A stretch of 64,000 nt of DNA, taken from the NCBI RefSeq assembly GCF_011764565.1, contig NZ_AP022871.1, positions 6,138,320-6,202,319 on the forward strand, read 5' to 3'. Every line of letters starts with the position of its first letter. Position 1 is the stretch's first letter. The translations under genes and the position numbers were made by a program. The notes under the pieces were generated by a model, which was not told where the DNA came from, did not search any database, and saw nothing but the letters and a program-made list of their open reading frames with translations. This DNA comes from Phytohabitans suffuscus (GTDB lineage Bacteria > Actinomycetota > Actinomycetes > Mycobacteriales > Micromonosporaceae). Positions 16,255 to 24,784 of this stretch are shown in pieces.

Positions 16255-16992
16255 TCAAGCGGTGCGGCGCCGGAGCGTCGCCGCGGCCAGCACGAGGGCG
16301 ACCACGACGCAGCCGCTGACGATGCCGAGGTCACGCCAGAGCGTGCCGGTGGGCTCGGCGTTGGCACCGACCTGCTGGAGCGCCTCCACCGCGTACGACA
16401 GAGGCAGCACGTCGCTGATCGCCTTCAGCCAGCCGGCCATCTGCTCCCGGCCGACGAACAGTCCACACAGCAGGATCTGCGGGACCGCCACGACTGGCAT
16501 GAACTGTACGGCCTGGAACTCGGTGCGCGCGAAAGCGCTGCAGAACAGGCCGAGCGCCACGCCGAGCACCGCGTTGACCACGGCGATCAGGATGACCAGC
16601 CAGATGCTGCCGGCGGTGTCGAGGCCGAGGAGCCAGTGCGCCATGGCGGCCGCCACCGTGGCCTGGACCGCCGCCGCGACGCCGAACGCGATCCCGTACC
16701 CGAACAGCAGGTCGAGCTTGCCCAGCCGGGTGGTCAGCAGCCGCTCCAGCGTGCCGTTGGTGCGCTCGCGGAGCATCGCGATGCTGGTCACCAGAAACAT
16801 GATCACGAACGGGAACACGCCGAGCATCACCAGCGCGACGCGGTCGAAGACGGCGGGCTGGTCGTCGTACATGAAGCGGAGCAGGGCCAGCAGCAGGACG
16901 GGCACGACCACGAGCATGCCGATCGTGCGGGGGTCGTGCAGCAGCTGGCGCAGGATGCGCACGATCGTGGCCCCCAGGATGCGCGAACTCAC
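16255..16992 (-). CDS. ABC-2 type permease
   Basis: A 245-residue integral membrane subunit with about six TM helices, for example MLVVVPVLLLALLRFMY and VALVMLGVFPFVIMFLVTS. It has the ABC-2 membrane signature region ERTNGTLERLLTTRLGKLDLLFGYGIAFG, which identifies DrrB/daunorubicin-resistance-like exporters. The start is GTG 16992, with GGGAGGTGGCGGC before it; a TTG at 17010 is less likely. The gene follows the ATPase, but a 59-bp insert carrying a 20-codon mini-ORF separates them. Together they should form a drug or lipid efflux pump. Substrate not predictable. Confidence 0.9.
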   Translation of the reverse strand: MSSRILGATIVRILRQLLHDPRTIGMLVVVPVLLLALLRFMYDDQPAVFDRVALVMLGVFPFVIMFLVTSIAMLRERTNGTLERLLTTRLGKLDLLFGYGIAFGVAAAVQATVAAAMAHWLLGLDTAGSIWLVILIAVVNAVLGVALGLFCSAFARTEFQAVQFMPVVAVPQILLCGLFVGREQMAGWLKAISDVLPLSYAVEALQQVGANAEPTGTLWRDLGIVSGCVVVALVLAAATLRRRTA

Positions 16993-17051
16993 GCCGCCAC
17001 CTCCCGCCAAGAACGGCGAAGCACTCGCACTCCGCTTCGCTCCGCGCTCAT
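16989..17051 (-). CDS. 20-codon mini-ORF in a 59-bp insertion between two coupled genes
   Basis: ATG 17051 overlaps the ATPase stop (ATGA) and the mini-ORF stop overlaps the permease GTG (GTGA). The encoded peptide begins MSAERSGVRVLRR and ends REVAA, copying the last residues (EVAA) of the ATPase. The segments 17047-17062 and 16988-17003 are 16-bp direct repeats with one difference, offset by 59 bp. The insert also has GCGAAGC/GCTTCGC hairpin arms. It looks like a small mobile or duplicated repeat that keeps stop-start coupling intact on both sides, rather than a functional peptide gene. Confidence 0.65.
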   Translation of the reverse strand: MSAERSGVRVLRRSWREVAA

Positions 17052-17767
17052 GCCGCCACCTCTTGCGCCCTGATCAACCTCAGGAAAGCCTCGTCGAGGT
17101 CGTCGGTGCCGGCCTTTTCGCGGACCGCGGCCGGGGTGTCGTCGGCGATCAGCGCGCCTTCGCGGATCAGCAGGAGCCGCTCGCACCGCCCCGCCTCGTC
17201 CATCACGTGGCTGGAGATGAGGAGCGTGGTGCCCTTGCCGGCCAGGTCGTGAAACTGCTTCCACAGCTCGTCGCGGAGCACCGGGTCCTGCCCGACGGTG
17301 GGCTCGTCGAGCACCAGCAGCTCGGGCTCGCCCATGATCGCGCAGGCCAGCGACGCGCGGCTGCGCTGCCCGCCGGAGAGGGTGCCGACGAGCTGGCCGC
17401 CCGCCCCGGCCAGGCCGACGTCCGCGACCGCCCGCTCGGCGGTGGCCGCGTCGTACCCGTAGAGCGCCGCGAAGTAGCGCGCGTTCTCCCGGACGGTCAG
17501 GTCGGCGTAGACGCTCGGCGCCTGGGTGAGGTAGCCCACCTTGCGCCGCAGCGGCGGCGCCCCGGCCGGCTCGCCGAGCACGGTGATCGAGCCCGACCGC
17601 ACGCGCTGGACGCCCACGATCGCCCGCATGAGGGTGGTCTTGCCGCTGCCGCTGGGACCGAGCAGCCCGGTGACGCTGCCGCGGGGGATCGCGCACGTGA
17701 GCCCGCGCAGCACCCGCCTCTTTCCGCGCTCCACGACGAGGTCACGGACCTCGATCGCGCTGGTCAT
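17048..17767 (-). CDS. ABC transporter ATP-binding protein (DrrA-like)
   Basis: A 239-residue cytoplasmic ATPase driving the ABC-2 permease. Walker A is LLGPSGSGKTTLM, the Q-loop YLTQAPSVYADLTV, the signature LSGGQRSRASLACA and Walker B LLVLDEPTVGQD. The switch His is in LISSHVMDEAGRCERLLL. Start ATG 17767 (MTSAIEVRDLVVERG) was preferred over 17791 because GGAGGGCATC precedes it. A TCATC-ACCC-GATGA palindrome lies just upstream, probably bound by the TetR protein encoded at the operon end. Confidence 0.93.
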   Translation of the reverse strand: MTSAIEVRDLVVERGKRRVLRGLTCAIPRGSVTGLLGPSGSGKTTLMRAIVGVQRVRSGSITVLGEPAGAPPLRRKVGYLTQAPSVYADLTVRENARYFAALYGYDAATAERAVADVGLAGAGGQLVGTLSGGQRSRASLACAIMGEPELLVLDEPTVGQDPVLRDELWKQFHDLAGKGTTLLISSHVMDEAGRCERLLLIREGALIADDTPAAVREKAGTDDLDEAFLRLIRAQEVAA

Positions 17768-17784
17768 GATGCCCTCCAAGAAAC

Positions 17785-17798
17785 TCATCACCCGATGA
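17785..17798. promoter_or_regulatory. Candidate TetR operator of the ABC export operon
   Basis: TCATC-ACCC-GATGA is an inverted repeat 18-31 bp upstream of the ATPase start, the usual place for a TetR repressor site. A further TTCATC half-site lies about 20 bp upstream. Confidence 0.5.
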
Positions 17799-17839
17799 AC
17801 TCAACGCTAGATGAAAATCCTGCCCCTTCTCAAGTCGGG

Positions 17840-17869
17840 TTGACTTTGAGTGGGCTCGAACTGGAAGTC
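17840..17869. promoter_or_regulatory. MerR-type operator-promoter
   Basis: TTGACT (-35-like, 17840-17845) runs into an imperfect palindrome whose outer arms GACTT and AAGTC, with AGT/ACT inside, span 17842-17869. The core TTGAGTGGGCTCGAA resembles sites of AdhR/NmlR-type MerR regulators. The ATG of the MerR gene follows at 17878, leaving almost no leader. Confidence 0.6.
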
Positions 17870-17877
17870 TTGACAGC

Positions 17878-18246
17878 ATGACGATGACGGTCAGCGAGGC
17901 CGCCGAGCAGGTCGGCCTCACCACCTACACGCTGCGGTGGTACGAGCAGGAGGGGCTCGTCGAGCCGGTGGGGCGCGACTCGGCCGGCCGCCGGCGGTAC
18001 ACCCAGCAGGACCTCGACTGGCTGATCCTGCTGACCCGCCTGCGCCGCACCGGCATGCCGGTGCGCGACATGCGCCAGTACGCGGAGCTGGCCCGCGAGG
18101 GCGACAGCACGCTCGCCGCCCGGCGCCAGATCTTCGAGGCGCACCGCGACCGCGTGCGGTCCCGCATCGCGGAGCTGGAAGAGGATCTGAAGGTCCTCAA
18201 CTACAAGATCGAGGTGTACGGGAAGATGGAGCAGGAGCTGTGCTGA
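17878..18246 (+). CDS. MerR-family regulator
   Basis: A 122-residue MerR protein: N-terminal winged helix (TVSEAAEQVGLTTYTLRWYEQEGL, then RRRYTQQDLDWLILLTRLRRTGMP) and a C-terminal dimerising coiled coil (RDRVRSRIAELEEDLKVLNYKIEVY). The length and TYTLRWYE motif fit the AdhR/NmlR subgroup that responds to aldehydes or quinones. The single Cys at the extreme C-terminus (EQELC) is not a conserved sensor. It is coupled to the aldo-keto reductase gene by overlapping stop and start, and it probably controls both from the operator just upstream. Confidence 0.92.
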   Translation: MTMTVSEAAEQVGLTTYTLRWYEQEGLVEPVGRDSAGRRRYTQQDLDWLILLTRLRRTGMPVRDMRQYAELAREGDSTLAARRQIFEAHRDRVRSRIAELEEDLKVLNYKIEVYGKMEQELC

Positions 18247-19241
18247 CCCGCCACATCGCCGGTGCCCCCGTCCGCGCGATCGGCCTCGGGTGCATGGGCA
18301 TGAGCATGGCCTACGGCCCGGCCGACGACGCCGAGTCCACCCGCGTGCTCCACCGCGCGCTCGACCTGGGCGTCAACCACCTCGACACCTCCGACGCGTA
18401 CGGTGCGGGCGCCAACGAGCGGCTCCTCGGCCCGGTGGTGCGGGCACGGCGCGACGAGGTGTTCCTGGCGACGAAGTTCGGCATCCGGCTGCCGGAGGGC
18501 GCGTCGCACTCGGCGACGCCGGGCACGCGGGTCGACAGCAGCCCGCGGTGGGCCCGCACCGCCTGCGACGCCTCCCTGGCGCGGCTGGGCATCGACACGA
18601 TCGACCTGTACCACCTGCACCGCCGCGACCCCGCCACGCCCATCGAGGACACGGTCGGCGCGATGGCCGCCCTGGTCGCGGCCGGCAAGGTCCGCCACCT
18701 CGGCCTCTCCGAGGTCAGCCCGGCGACCCTGCGGGCCGCCCACGCGGTGCACCCGATCGCGGCCGTGCAGATGGAGTACTCGCTGTTCAGCCGCGAGGTC
18801 GAGGACGAGATGCTGGCCGTCTGCCGCGAGCTGGGCGTGACACTGGTGGCGTACTCCCCGGTGGGCCGCGGCATGCTGACCGGCACGATCACCGGCGCCG
18901 ACCAGCTGCGGCAGGAGGGCGACTACCGGGCGAGCGGCGCGCCCCGCTTCTCCGCCGAGGCGCTGCCGACCAACCTCGCCCTGGCCGGCGAGGTGCGCAA
19001 GGTGGCCGCCGAGATCGGCTGCACCCCCGCCCAGGCCGCGCTGGCGTGGGTCCTCGCGCGGGGCGACGAGGTGGTCGCGATCCCGGGCACCAAGCGGCTG
19101 CGCTACCTGGAGGAGAACACCGCGGCCGGCGACCTCACGCTCACCCCCGAGCAGGTGACCCGCCTGTCCGAGGCGGTACCCCGCGAGTCGGTGGCCGGCG
19201 CCCGGTACGCCGAGGCCGCGATGCGCTTCATCGGCCACTGA
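18240..19241 (+). CDS. Aldo/keto reductase
   Basis: A 333-residue NADPH-dependent reductase of the AKR superfamily with a TIM barrel. Catalytic residues are visible: Asp and Tyr in LDTSDAYGAGANE, Lys in VFLATKFG and His in DLYHLHRRDP. The NADP-binding end has IPGTKRLRYLEENTAA. GTG 18240 overlaps the MerR stop, so translation is coupled. Together with the MerR gene this looks like an aldehyde- or carbonyl-detoxifying unit; the true substrate is unknown. Confidence 0.92.
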   Translation: MLTRHIAGAPVRAIGLGCMGMSMAYGPADDAESTRVLHRALDLGVNHLDTSDAYGAGANERLLGPVVRARRDEVFLATKFGIRLPEGASHSATPGTRVDSSPRWARTACDASLARLGIDTIDLYHLHRRDPATPIEDTVGAMAALVAAGKVRHLGLSEVSPATLRAAHAVHPIAAVQMEYSLFSREVEDEMLAVCRELGVTLVAYSPVGRGMLTGTITGADQLRQEGDYRASGAPRFSAEALPTNLALAGEVRKVAAEIGCTPAQAALAWVLARGDEVVAIPGTKRLRYLEENTAAGDLTLTPEQVTRLSEAVPRESVAGARYAEAAMRFIGH

Positions 19242-19267
19242 CGGCTCAGCCCTCACCCGGCGTCGCG

Positions 19268-19499
19268 GCGGATCGTGGTACGGATCCGCCCCTCTGGAGT
19301 CTTCTTCTTGATTGGCGGGCGCTCGCCCGCAATACCTCCATCGAGTGACACGCCAACTCGCAGAAGCCCCAGCTCGGACGGCGCAGGCAGGCTTCGCGGT
19401 CCTCCAAACCGGCGACTTGACGCAAGACTGCCAAGAACCAAGAAGAAGACTCTCTGGGGGCAGTTTCGTACCACGATCCGCTTTGTACCACGATCCGCG
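19268..19499. repeat. MITE-like element with GATCGTGGTAC terminal inverted repeats
   Basis: Arms of about 43 bp (19268-19310 and 19438-19481) begin GCGGATCGTGGTACG and carry the shared inner block AGTCTTCTTCTTG, as inverted copies. A further solo end (TACCACGATCCGCGG) follows at 19485-19499. No transposase is encoded. Related hairpins occur at 37400-37449, 37648-37695 and 37950-38011. The flank CGGAAGGTCTCT (near 19558) also recurs beside the copies near 37.5 and 38.1 kb. With the terminator below, this accounts for most of the gene-free stretch 19242-19624. Confidence 0.7.
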
Positions 19500-19582
19500 G
19501 CCGGAGCCGTGCGGCGAGCGGCGCGATCACGCCCGATCTGATGAGGACCGTCCAGACGCCGGAAGGTCTCTGGAGCCGGAAA

Positions 19583-19611
19583 GCGGCTCGCCGGGAAGCC
19601 CGGCGAGCCGC
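19583..19611. terminator. Strong hairpin between aldo/keto reductase and giant acidic gene
   Basis: Perfect 13-bp arms (GCGGCTCGCCGGG at 19583-19595 and its complement at 19599-19611) with a 3-base loop. It probably terminates both convergent genes. Confidence 0.85.
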
Positions 19612-19624
19612 GTTCACCTCCGTG

Positions 19625-22600
19625 CTAGAGCGCGAGCACCCGGTCGAGGAAGTCGCGGTACTGGCGCATCGAGACCCGCAGCGCCTCGGTGTCAGGCGTG
19701 TCCGTCTGCCGGCGCGGGTCTAGGTCGACCTGCTCGGCCAGCAGCCGCTCACCCAGCGCGTGCACCGCGCTGGCGACGAGGGCCTGCGCCTGGGCGACGG
19801 CGGCGACCGGGTCGTCGACGAAGTTCGCCTTGATCTGCAGCCAGTCCTCGCGGAACCGCTGGGCCGCCTCCTCGCTCCAGACCGCGATCTGCGTCTCCGC
19901 CAGGTCGCCCGGCTTGAGCTGCGCGGCCTCTTCGAGCTCGCCGCTGTGCGCCTCACCCTCACCGAGCACCGCGAGCGCGGCGGGCGTCCCCGCCACGACC
20001 ACCTCGTCCGCGTCGCCGCCCTCGGCCACGGCCGCGGCCGAGGCCGAGGCCGGCGTGGTGGCAGCTTCGTCCGCGGCCTCGTCCGCCCCCACCACGGCTC
20101 CCGCCAGCGGGGCGTCCTCGTCCGCGGCGCCGGCGGGCGGGCTGGTCCAGTCGTGGTCGTCCCCGACCGGCGGCGCGCTGGGCGTCAGCGCCGTGACGAC
20201 CGGCTCCGGGTTGGTCCAGTCCTTGTCCAGCAGCCCGGTGGCCGGGCTGCCCTCCCGCTCGGCGGTGGCATCTGTCGGTTGAATGACTTCCTCCTCGATG
20301 AGTGTCTCGTCAGCCGCCCGATCCGCCGGCTCCGTCCACGTGTCGGCGACGGTCGCCCCATTGATGCCGGGCACAGCCTCGGCAGGAGCATCAGCGGGCG
20401 AAAGCGGCCCAGCAGGCGCGCCAAGCGCGCCGACCTCGGCCGGCTGGTCGAGGTCCAGGTCAGTGTCGGCGCCTTCTCCGGCGCTCGTCTCGGCCGCCCC
20501 ACCGTCCACGTCGGCGGTGGCATCGACGTCCGTGTCGCCGGTGACATCGGCCTCCGCCTCCGCGTCTCCGCCGGCGGTGACATCGGCCTGCGCGTCTGCG
20601 TCTCCGCCGGCGGTGACATCGGCCTGCGCGTCTGCGTCTCCGCCGGCGGTGGCATCGGCCGCGTCTGCGTCGGCGTCTGCGTCGGCGGTGGCATCGGCGT
20701 CGGCGGTGACGTCCGCGTCTGCGTCGGCGACCGGAGCGGCCTCTGCCTCGGCGCTGGGGACGGCCTCGGCGTCGGGCGTCTCAGCGATGTCCACGTCGGC
20801 CGCGACGTCCTCTGGTTCGCCCGCGGTGGCTTCGACATCGGCTGCGGCTGCGTCGTCCTCGGCCGCTGCTGCGTCGTCCGCAGCCGCGTCCGGCTCGGCG
20901 GCGTCGGCTGCCGCTACGTCGGCACCGGCCGCGTCGTACTCGGTCGCGTCGACCGCGGCTGCCGGGTCGTCGGCCGCGTCCGGCTCGGCGGGTTCGGGCT
21001 CGGTCGCGGCGTCCACATCGGAGATCTCGGCCACGATGGCGTCGGGCTCCGTGTCGTCGGCGACGACCTGATCCTCGGCGACGGCGTCCGCCTCCGCCGC
21101 GACGTCCGCCTCATCGACCGCGTCGGTGGCGTCGTCCGTGACACCGTCCGCGTCGGCGACCGCGTCGGCTGCGTCGTCCGTGACACCGTCCGCGTCGGCG
21201 ACCGCGTCGGCTGCGTCGTCCGTAACGCCCTCCGCGTCGGCGACGGCGTCTTCCGCCGCCTCGTCCACGACGGATGCGACGTCCGCTACCTCGTCTACAG
21301 CGGATGCGAGGTCCGCCGCCTCGTCTACGGATGCGAGATCCGCCGCGGGCGCGGCGTCCGCTGCCTCGGCCACTGCGGGCGCGGCGTCCGCCGCCTCGAC
21401 GTCGACAACCTCGGCCGGCTGCTCGTCGGTCGCCGCCTCGGCTTCGACCTCGGGTGCCGCCTCGCCACCGTCCACCTCGGACTCCGCTTCCGCGACGGCG
21501 TCCGCGGGCGCTGCCTCGGTGGCGGCCTCCACGTCCCCTTCCACCTCAGCGGCGACCTCCGGCTCGGGGGCCGCCTCGGTCTCGGTCACGGCCTCCGGTT
21601 CACTGTCGGCCTCGGCTCCCGCCTCGACAGCGTCGCCGGCGACCGGCTCCGGCTCGCCGCCGTCCGTCTCGGCCTCGGCTTCCGGCCCAGCGGTGCCCTC
21701 TGCTTCGGGCTCGGTCGTAGCCGCTGCCTCTGCCTCGGGCTCGGTGGCCGCCTCCCCCTCGGACTCGGTGGCCGCCTCCCCCTCGGACTCGGTGGCGGTT
21801 TCGGGCTCGGCGGCAGCTTCGGGCTCGGTGGCAGCTTCGGGCTCGGTGGCAGCTTCGGGCTCGGTGGCGGCTTCCGTCTCCGGCTCGGCGGCAACCTCCG
21901 CTTCGGCGTCCGCGGCAGCCTCCGCATCGGGCTCGGTGGCGACCTCGGCTTCGGGCTGAGCCAGGTCGTCCGCATCCGCGTCTGCGTCGGGCGCGGCGAC
22001 ATCTTCCTCGGCCGGCGTCTCGGTGCCGGACGCGGCGGCTTCCTCCTCGTCCGGGGTGGCGGTCACCTCGGCGCCAGCGTCCTTTGTGGACTCCGCCTCG
22101 GTGGCAACGGCCGCGGTCGGCTCCTCTGCCTCGGCCGCCGAGTCGGTGTCGGGGTCCGCGTCAGCGGCGGCCTCGCCCTCCGCCTCAGTGTCGGCGACTG
22201 CTGCCTCGGCTGCGGCTTCCACCTCGGGTGCGGTTTCCGCCTCGGCGTCAACGGCTTCCGTGTCGGGTGCGGCTTCCACCGCGGTGTCGGTGGCTTCGGC
22301 CTCGGGTGCGGCTTCCGCTTCGGGGGTGGCTTCCGCTTCGGGGGCTGCCTCTGCCTCGGGAGTGGTCTCTGCCTCGACGGCGGGCTCGCCCTCCGGCGCG
22401 CTCTCTGTGGTGGCTTCGGCGTCCGGTGCGGACTCGGCGATGGTCTCCGCGTCCGGCTCGCTGGCGGTCTCAGCTTCCGGCGTCGCGAGGACGTCGGTGT
22501 CGGCCTGCGGCTCGGCGGGCGCGTCGACTTCGGCCACGGGGGACGACTCGGCCTCGGTGACGGTGGCATCCTCGTCGGACACTCCGGCCTCGGCCTCGAT

Positions 22601-24135
22601 GGCCGGGGCGCTGTCGGGCTCCGACTCGCCGGCCTCGGCGTCGGCGTCGGTCGCGGGTGCAGCCGCATCGTCGGCGGCCACCGTGTCGGTCGCGGTGGTG
22701 TCCGCTGCGCTGGCGTCAGCGGCTTCGGGCTCAGTGTCGGCCTCTGCGGATCCGGCCTCTCCGTCGAGCGCGTCCTCGGGGGCTGGCGCGGCGTCGGCCT
22801 CCGCGGCCACCGCAGTGGTGGCCTCCGGCTGGGCTTCGGCGTCCGGCCCGGTCGGGTCGGCCTCCTGCGCTGTGCCGGTCTCGGGCGCGCCACCGTCGGC
22901 CACCGGCTCCGCGACGGCGTCGGGCTCAACCGCTGTCTCCGCTGCCTCCGCCTCAGGGGCGACCTCTGCCTCAATCGCGACTTCGGCCTCAGGGGCGCTC
23001 TCTGCCACAACCGCGGCCTCTGCCTCAGGGGCGGCTTCGGCTTCAAGGGCGGCCGCTGCCTCAATGGGGACTTCGGCCTCAATGGGGACTTCGGCCTCAA
23101 GCGTGGCCTCCGCCTCGAGGGCGACCTCGGTCTCGGAGGGTGCGTCGGTCTCAGAAGGCACGCCGGCCTCGATCACGCCATCCGCAAGCACCGCGTCCGC
23201 TTCAAGGGCCGGGTCCGCCTCGGGCGACCCATCGGCCTCAGGAGCACTGTCGACAGACGCCTCGGCCTCAGGTGCGGCGTCGGCCTCAAGCGTGGCGTCG
23301 GCGTCGACCGCCGGGTCGGCGGGGGCATCGGCCTCGGGGGCGACGATCGCGTCGGGGTCGGCGTCGGCGTCCGTGTCGGGCGCGGCATCCGCTGGAGCGG
23401 AGGCGTCAGCGGCGGGGTCGAGGTCCGGCGTGGCCTCGCCGTCGGTGTCGGGCTCGACCACCGTCTCGGCCACCGACTGGGGCTCGGGGCCGCCTCCGCG
23501 CCGGCCTCGGCGGTCTCGATCACCACCGTGGGCTCCGCGACCGCCTCGACGTCGGCTGCTGGCTCCGTGGTCGCGTCGATCTCTGCGGTGGGCTCGGCGT
23601 TCGAGTCGGCCTCAAGCGCGGGCTCCGCGGCCGTGTCGATCTCGGCGGTGGCCTCTGCGGTCGGGGCGGCCTCAGACGCGGGCTCCGTGGCCGCGTCGGC
23701 CTCGACGGAGGGCTCCGCGACGACCACGGCCTCCGCCGCTGGCTCGGCCGGCTCGGCCGCCGGCTCGGACGGCTCGGGCGACACAACGGCCTCGGCGTCC
23801 GGCTCCGGCGTGGCTACCTCGGCGTCGGCGTCGAGGGCGGCGGGGGCGGGGTCGGGAGTGGTGACGGCGTCAGGGGCCGCGGGAGTGTACGGGGCGGGCG
23901 GGGCCGAAGGCGGGGTGGAGGAGTCGATCAGCTGGTCGGTGAGCGGGGGGAGTGGGGACTCCTCGGCCCGTTCGCGTGGCACGATGATCGGGATCTCGGT
24001 CGTGGGCTCGTTGAGGGCGGTGGTCTGCTCGGAGGGCGGGCGCTGTCCGGGCAGCAGCCCGGCGGGGATTACGGGGAGTGCGGCGGTCGTCTCGGTGTCC
24101 TGGTGCTCGGAACCTGGCGTGGGGATGGGCTGCAT
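19625..24135 (-). CDS. Giant Ala/Glu/Asp-rich acidic protein with conserved C-terminal domain (one frameshift)
   Basis: About 1,500 residues once one frameshift is repaired. ATG 24135 (MQPIPTPGSEHQD) follows GGAGGACACC. The first 220 residues read in one frame and the rest, from SVAETVVEPDTDG, in another; one extra G in the run 23486-23489 joins them. More than 1,200 residues are near-pure Ala, Glu, Asp, Pro, Val and Thr, built from EAEAAPEAE-like units. The last about 115 residues form a normal folded domain (QIAVWSEEAAQRFREDWLQI, then VDDPVAAVAQAQALVASAVH and MRQYRDFLDRVLAL) that I know as a C-terminal domain in unnamed actinobacterial proteins. No signal peptide or TM segment is seen. It is likely a disordered, very acidic cytoplasmic protein; the function is unknown. 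Confidence 0.75.
20520..20665 (-). repeat. 36-bp in-frame tandem repeats in the giant gene
   Basis: About four copies of a 36-bp unit encode TAGGDADAQADV-like repeats. The copies are nearly identical, pointing to recent expansion by slippage or unequal recombination. Confidence 0.75.
21115..21245 (-). repeat. 42-bp in-frame tandem repeats in the giant gene
   Basis: Three near-identical copies encode DADGVTDDAADAVA. The last differs by a few bases. Confidence 0.75.
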
Positions 24136-24391
24136 GACTGTGGTGTCCTCCGTCCGCTCGGCTGGGCCCCGGCGAGCGGATGCCGGGGTGCCCGGTGCGC
24201 CCGTACGCGATCTTCGGCGAGCGCAGCCCACGACAAGGCGGGCGTCGCGCCGAACCGTTGCGATTCTGGCCCAGCCTGACAACTGGGCACCCCGCCGGAG
24301 ACCCTGGCGGCGCACCGACAACCTACCGTCCAGTGGCGCATCGCACAGCCCCTCGAAGAGCCCCAAATCCCTTGCGGAACAATTGGACACC

Positions 24392-24784
24392 GTGTCCGTA
24401 CCTGAACCGCCGACCCAGGCCGTCCGACCGTCCGTCCTCGATCCGGCTATCGCCGCGCGCCTGCGCCGCGACGAGGCCGGTCTCGTCGCCGCGATCGTGC
24501 GCGAGCACGGCACCGGCGACGTGCTCATGATGGCCTGGATGGACGACGAGGCGCTGCACCGCACGCTCACCACCGGCCGCGCCACCTACTGGTCGCGCAG
24601 CCGCCAGGAGTACTGGGTGAAGGGCCAGACCTCGGGCCACCACCAGTACGTCAAGGGTGTCTCCCTCGACTGCGACGGCGACGCCGTGCTGGTCACCGTC
24701 GAGCAGGTGGGCGCCGCCTGCCACACGGGCAACCACACGTGCTTCTTCGACGAGCTGCCGGTGCGGACGGGGGTGCCCACATGA
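24392..24784 (+). CDS. hisI: HisI, phosphoribosyl-AMP cyclohydrolase
   Basis: A 130-residue zinc enzyme that opens the adenine ring of phosphoribosyl-AMP, the third step of histidine synthesis. Signatures include LMMAWMDDEALHRTL, the Mg-binding SLDCDGDA and the zinc-ligand cysteines of GAACHTGNHTCFF. GTG 24392 gives VSVPEPPTQ; the upstream frame is open only because it is antisense to the low-complexity giant gene. Its stop overlaps the trpE ATG (ATGA), so histidine and tryptophan genes are co-translated. The gap 24136-24391 is its shared promoter region and shows no clear operator. Confidence 0.96.
   Translation: MSVPEPPTQAVRPSVLDPAIAARLRRDEAGLVAAIVREHGTGDVLMMAWMDDEALHRTLTTGRATYWSRSRQEYWVKGQTSGHHQYVKGVSLDCDGDAVLVTVEQVGAACHTGNHTCFFDELPVRTGVPT

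Noticed and set aside
19760..24391. Very long plus-strand open frame opposite the giant acidic gene
   Set aside because: It is open only because the gene is built from GC-rich Ala/Glu/Asp codons without stops in the complement. Its product is Gly/Arg/Val-rich nonsense that joins hisI in frame by chance.
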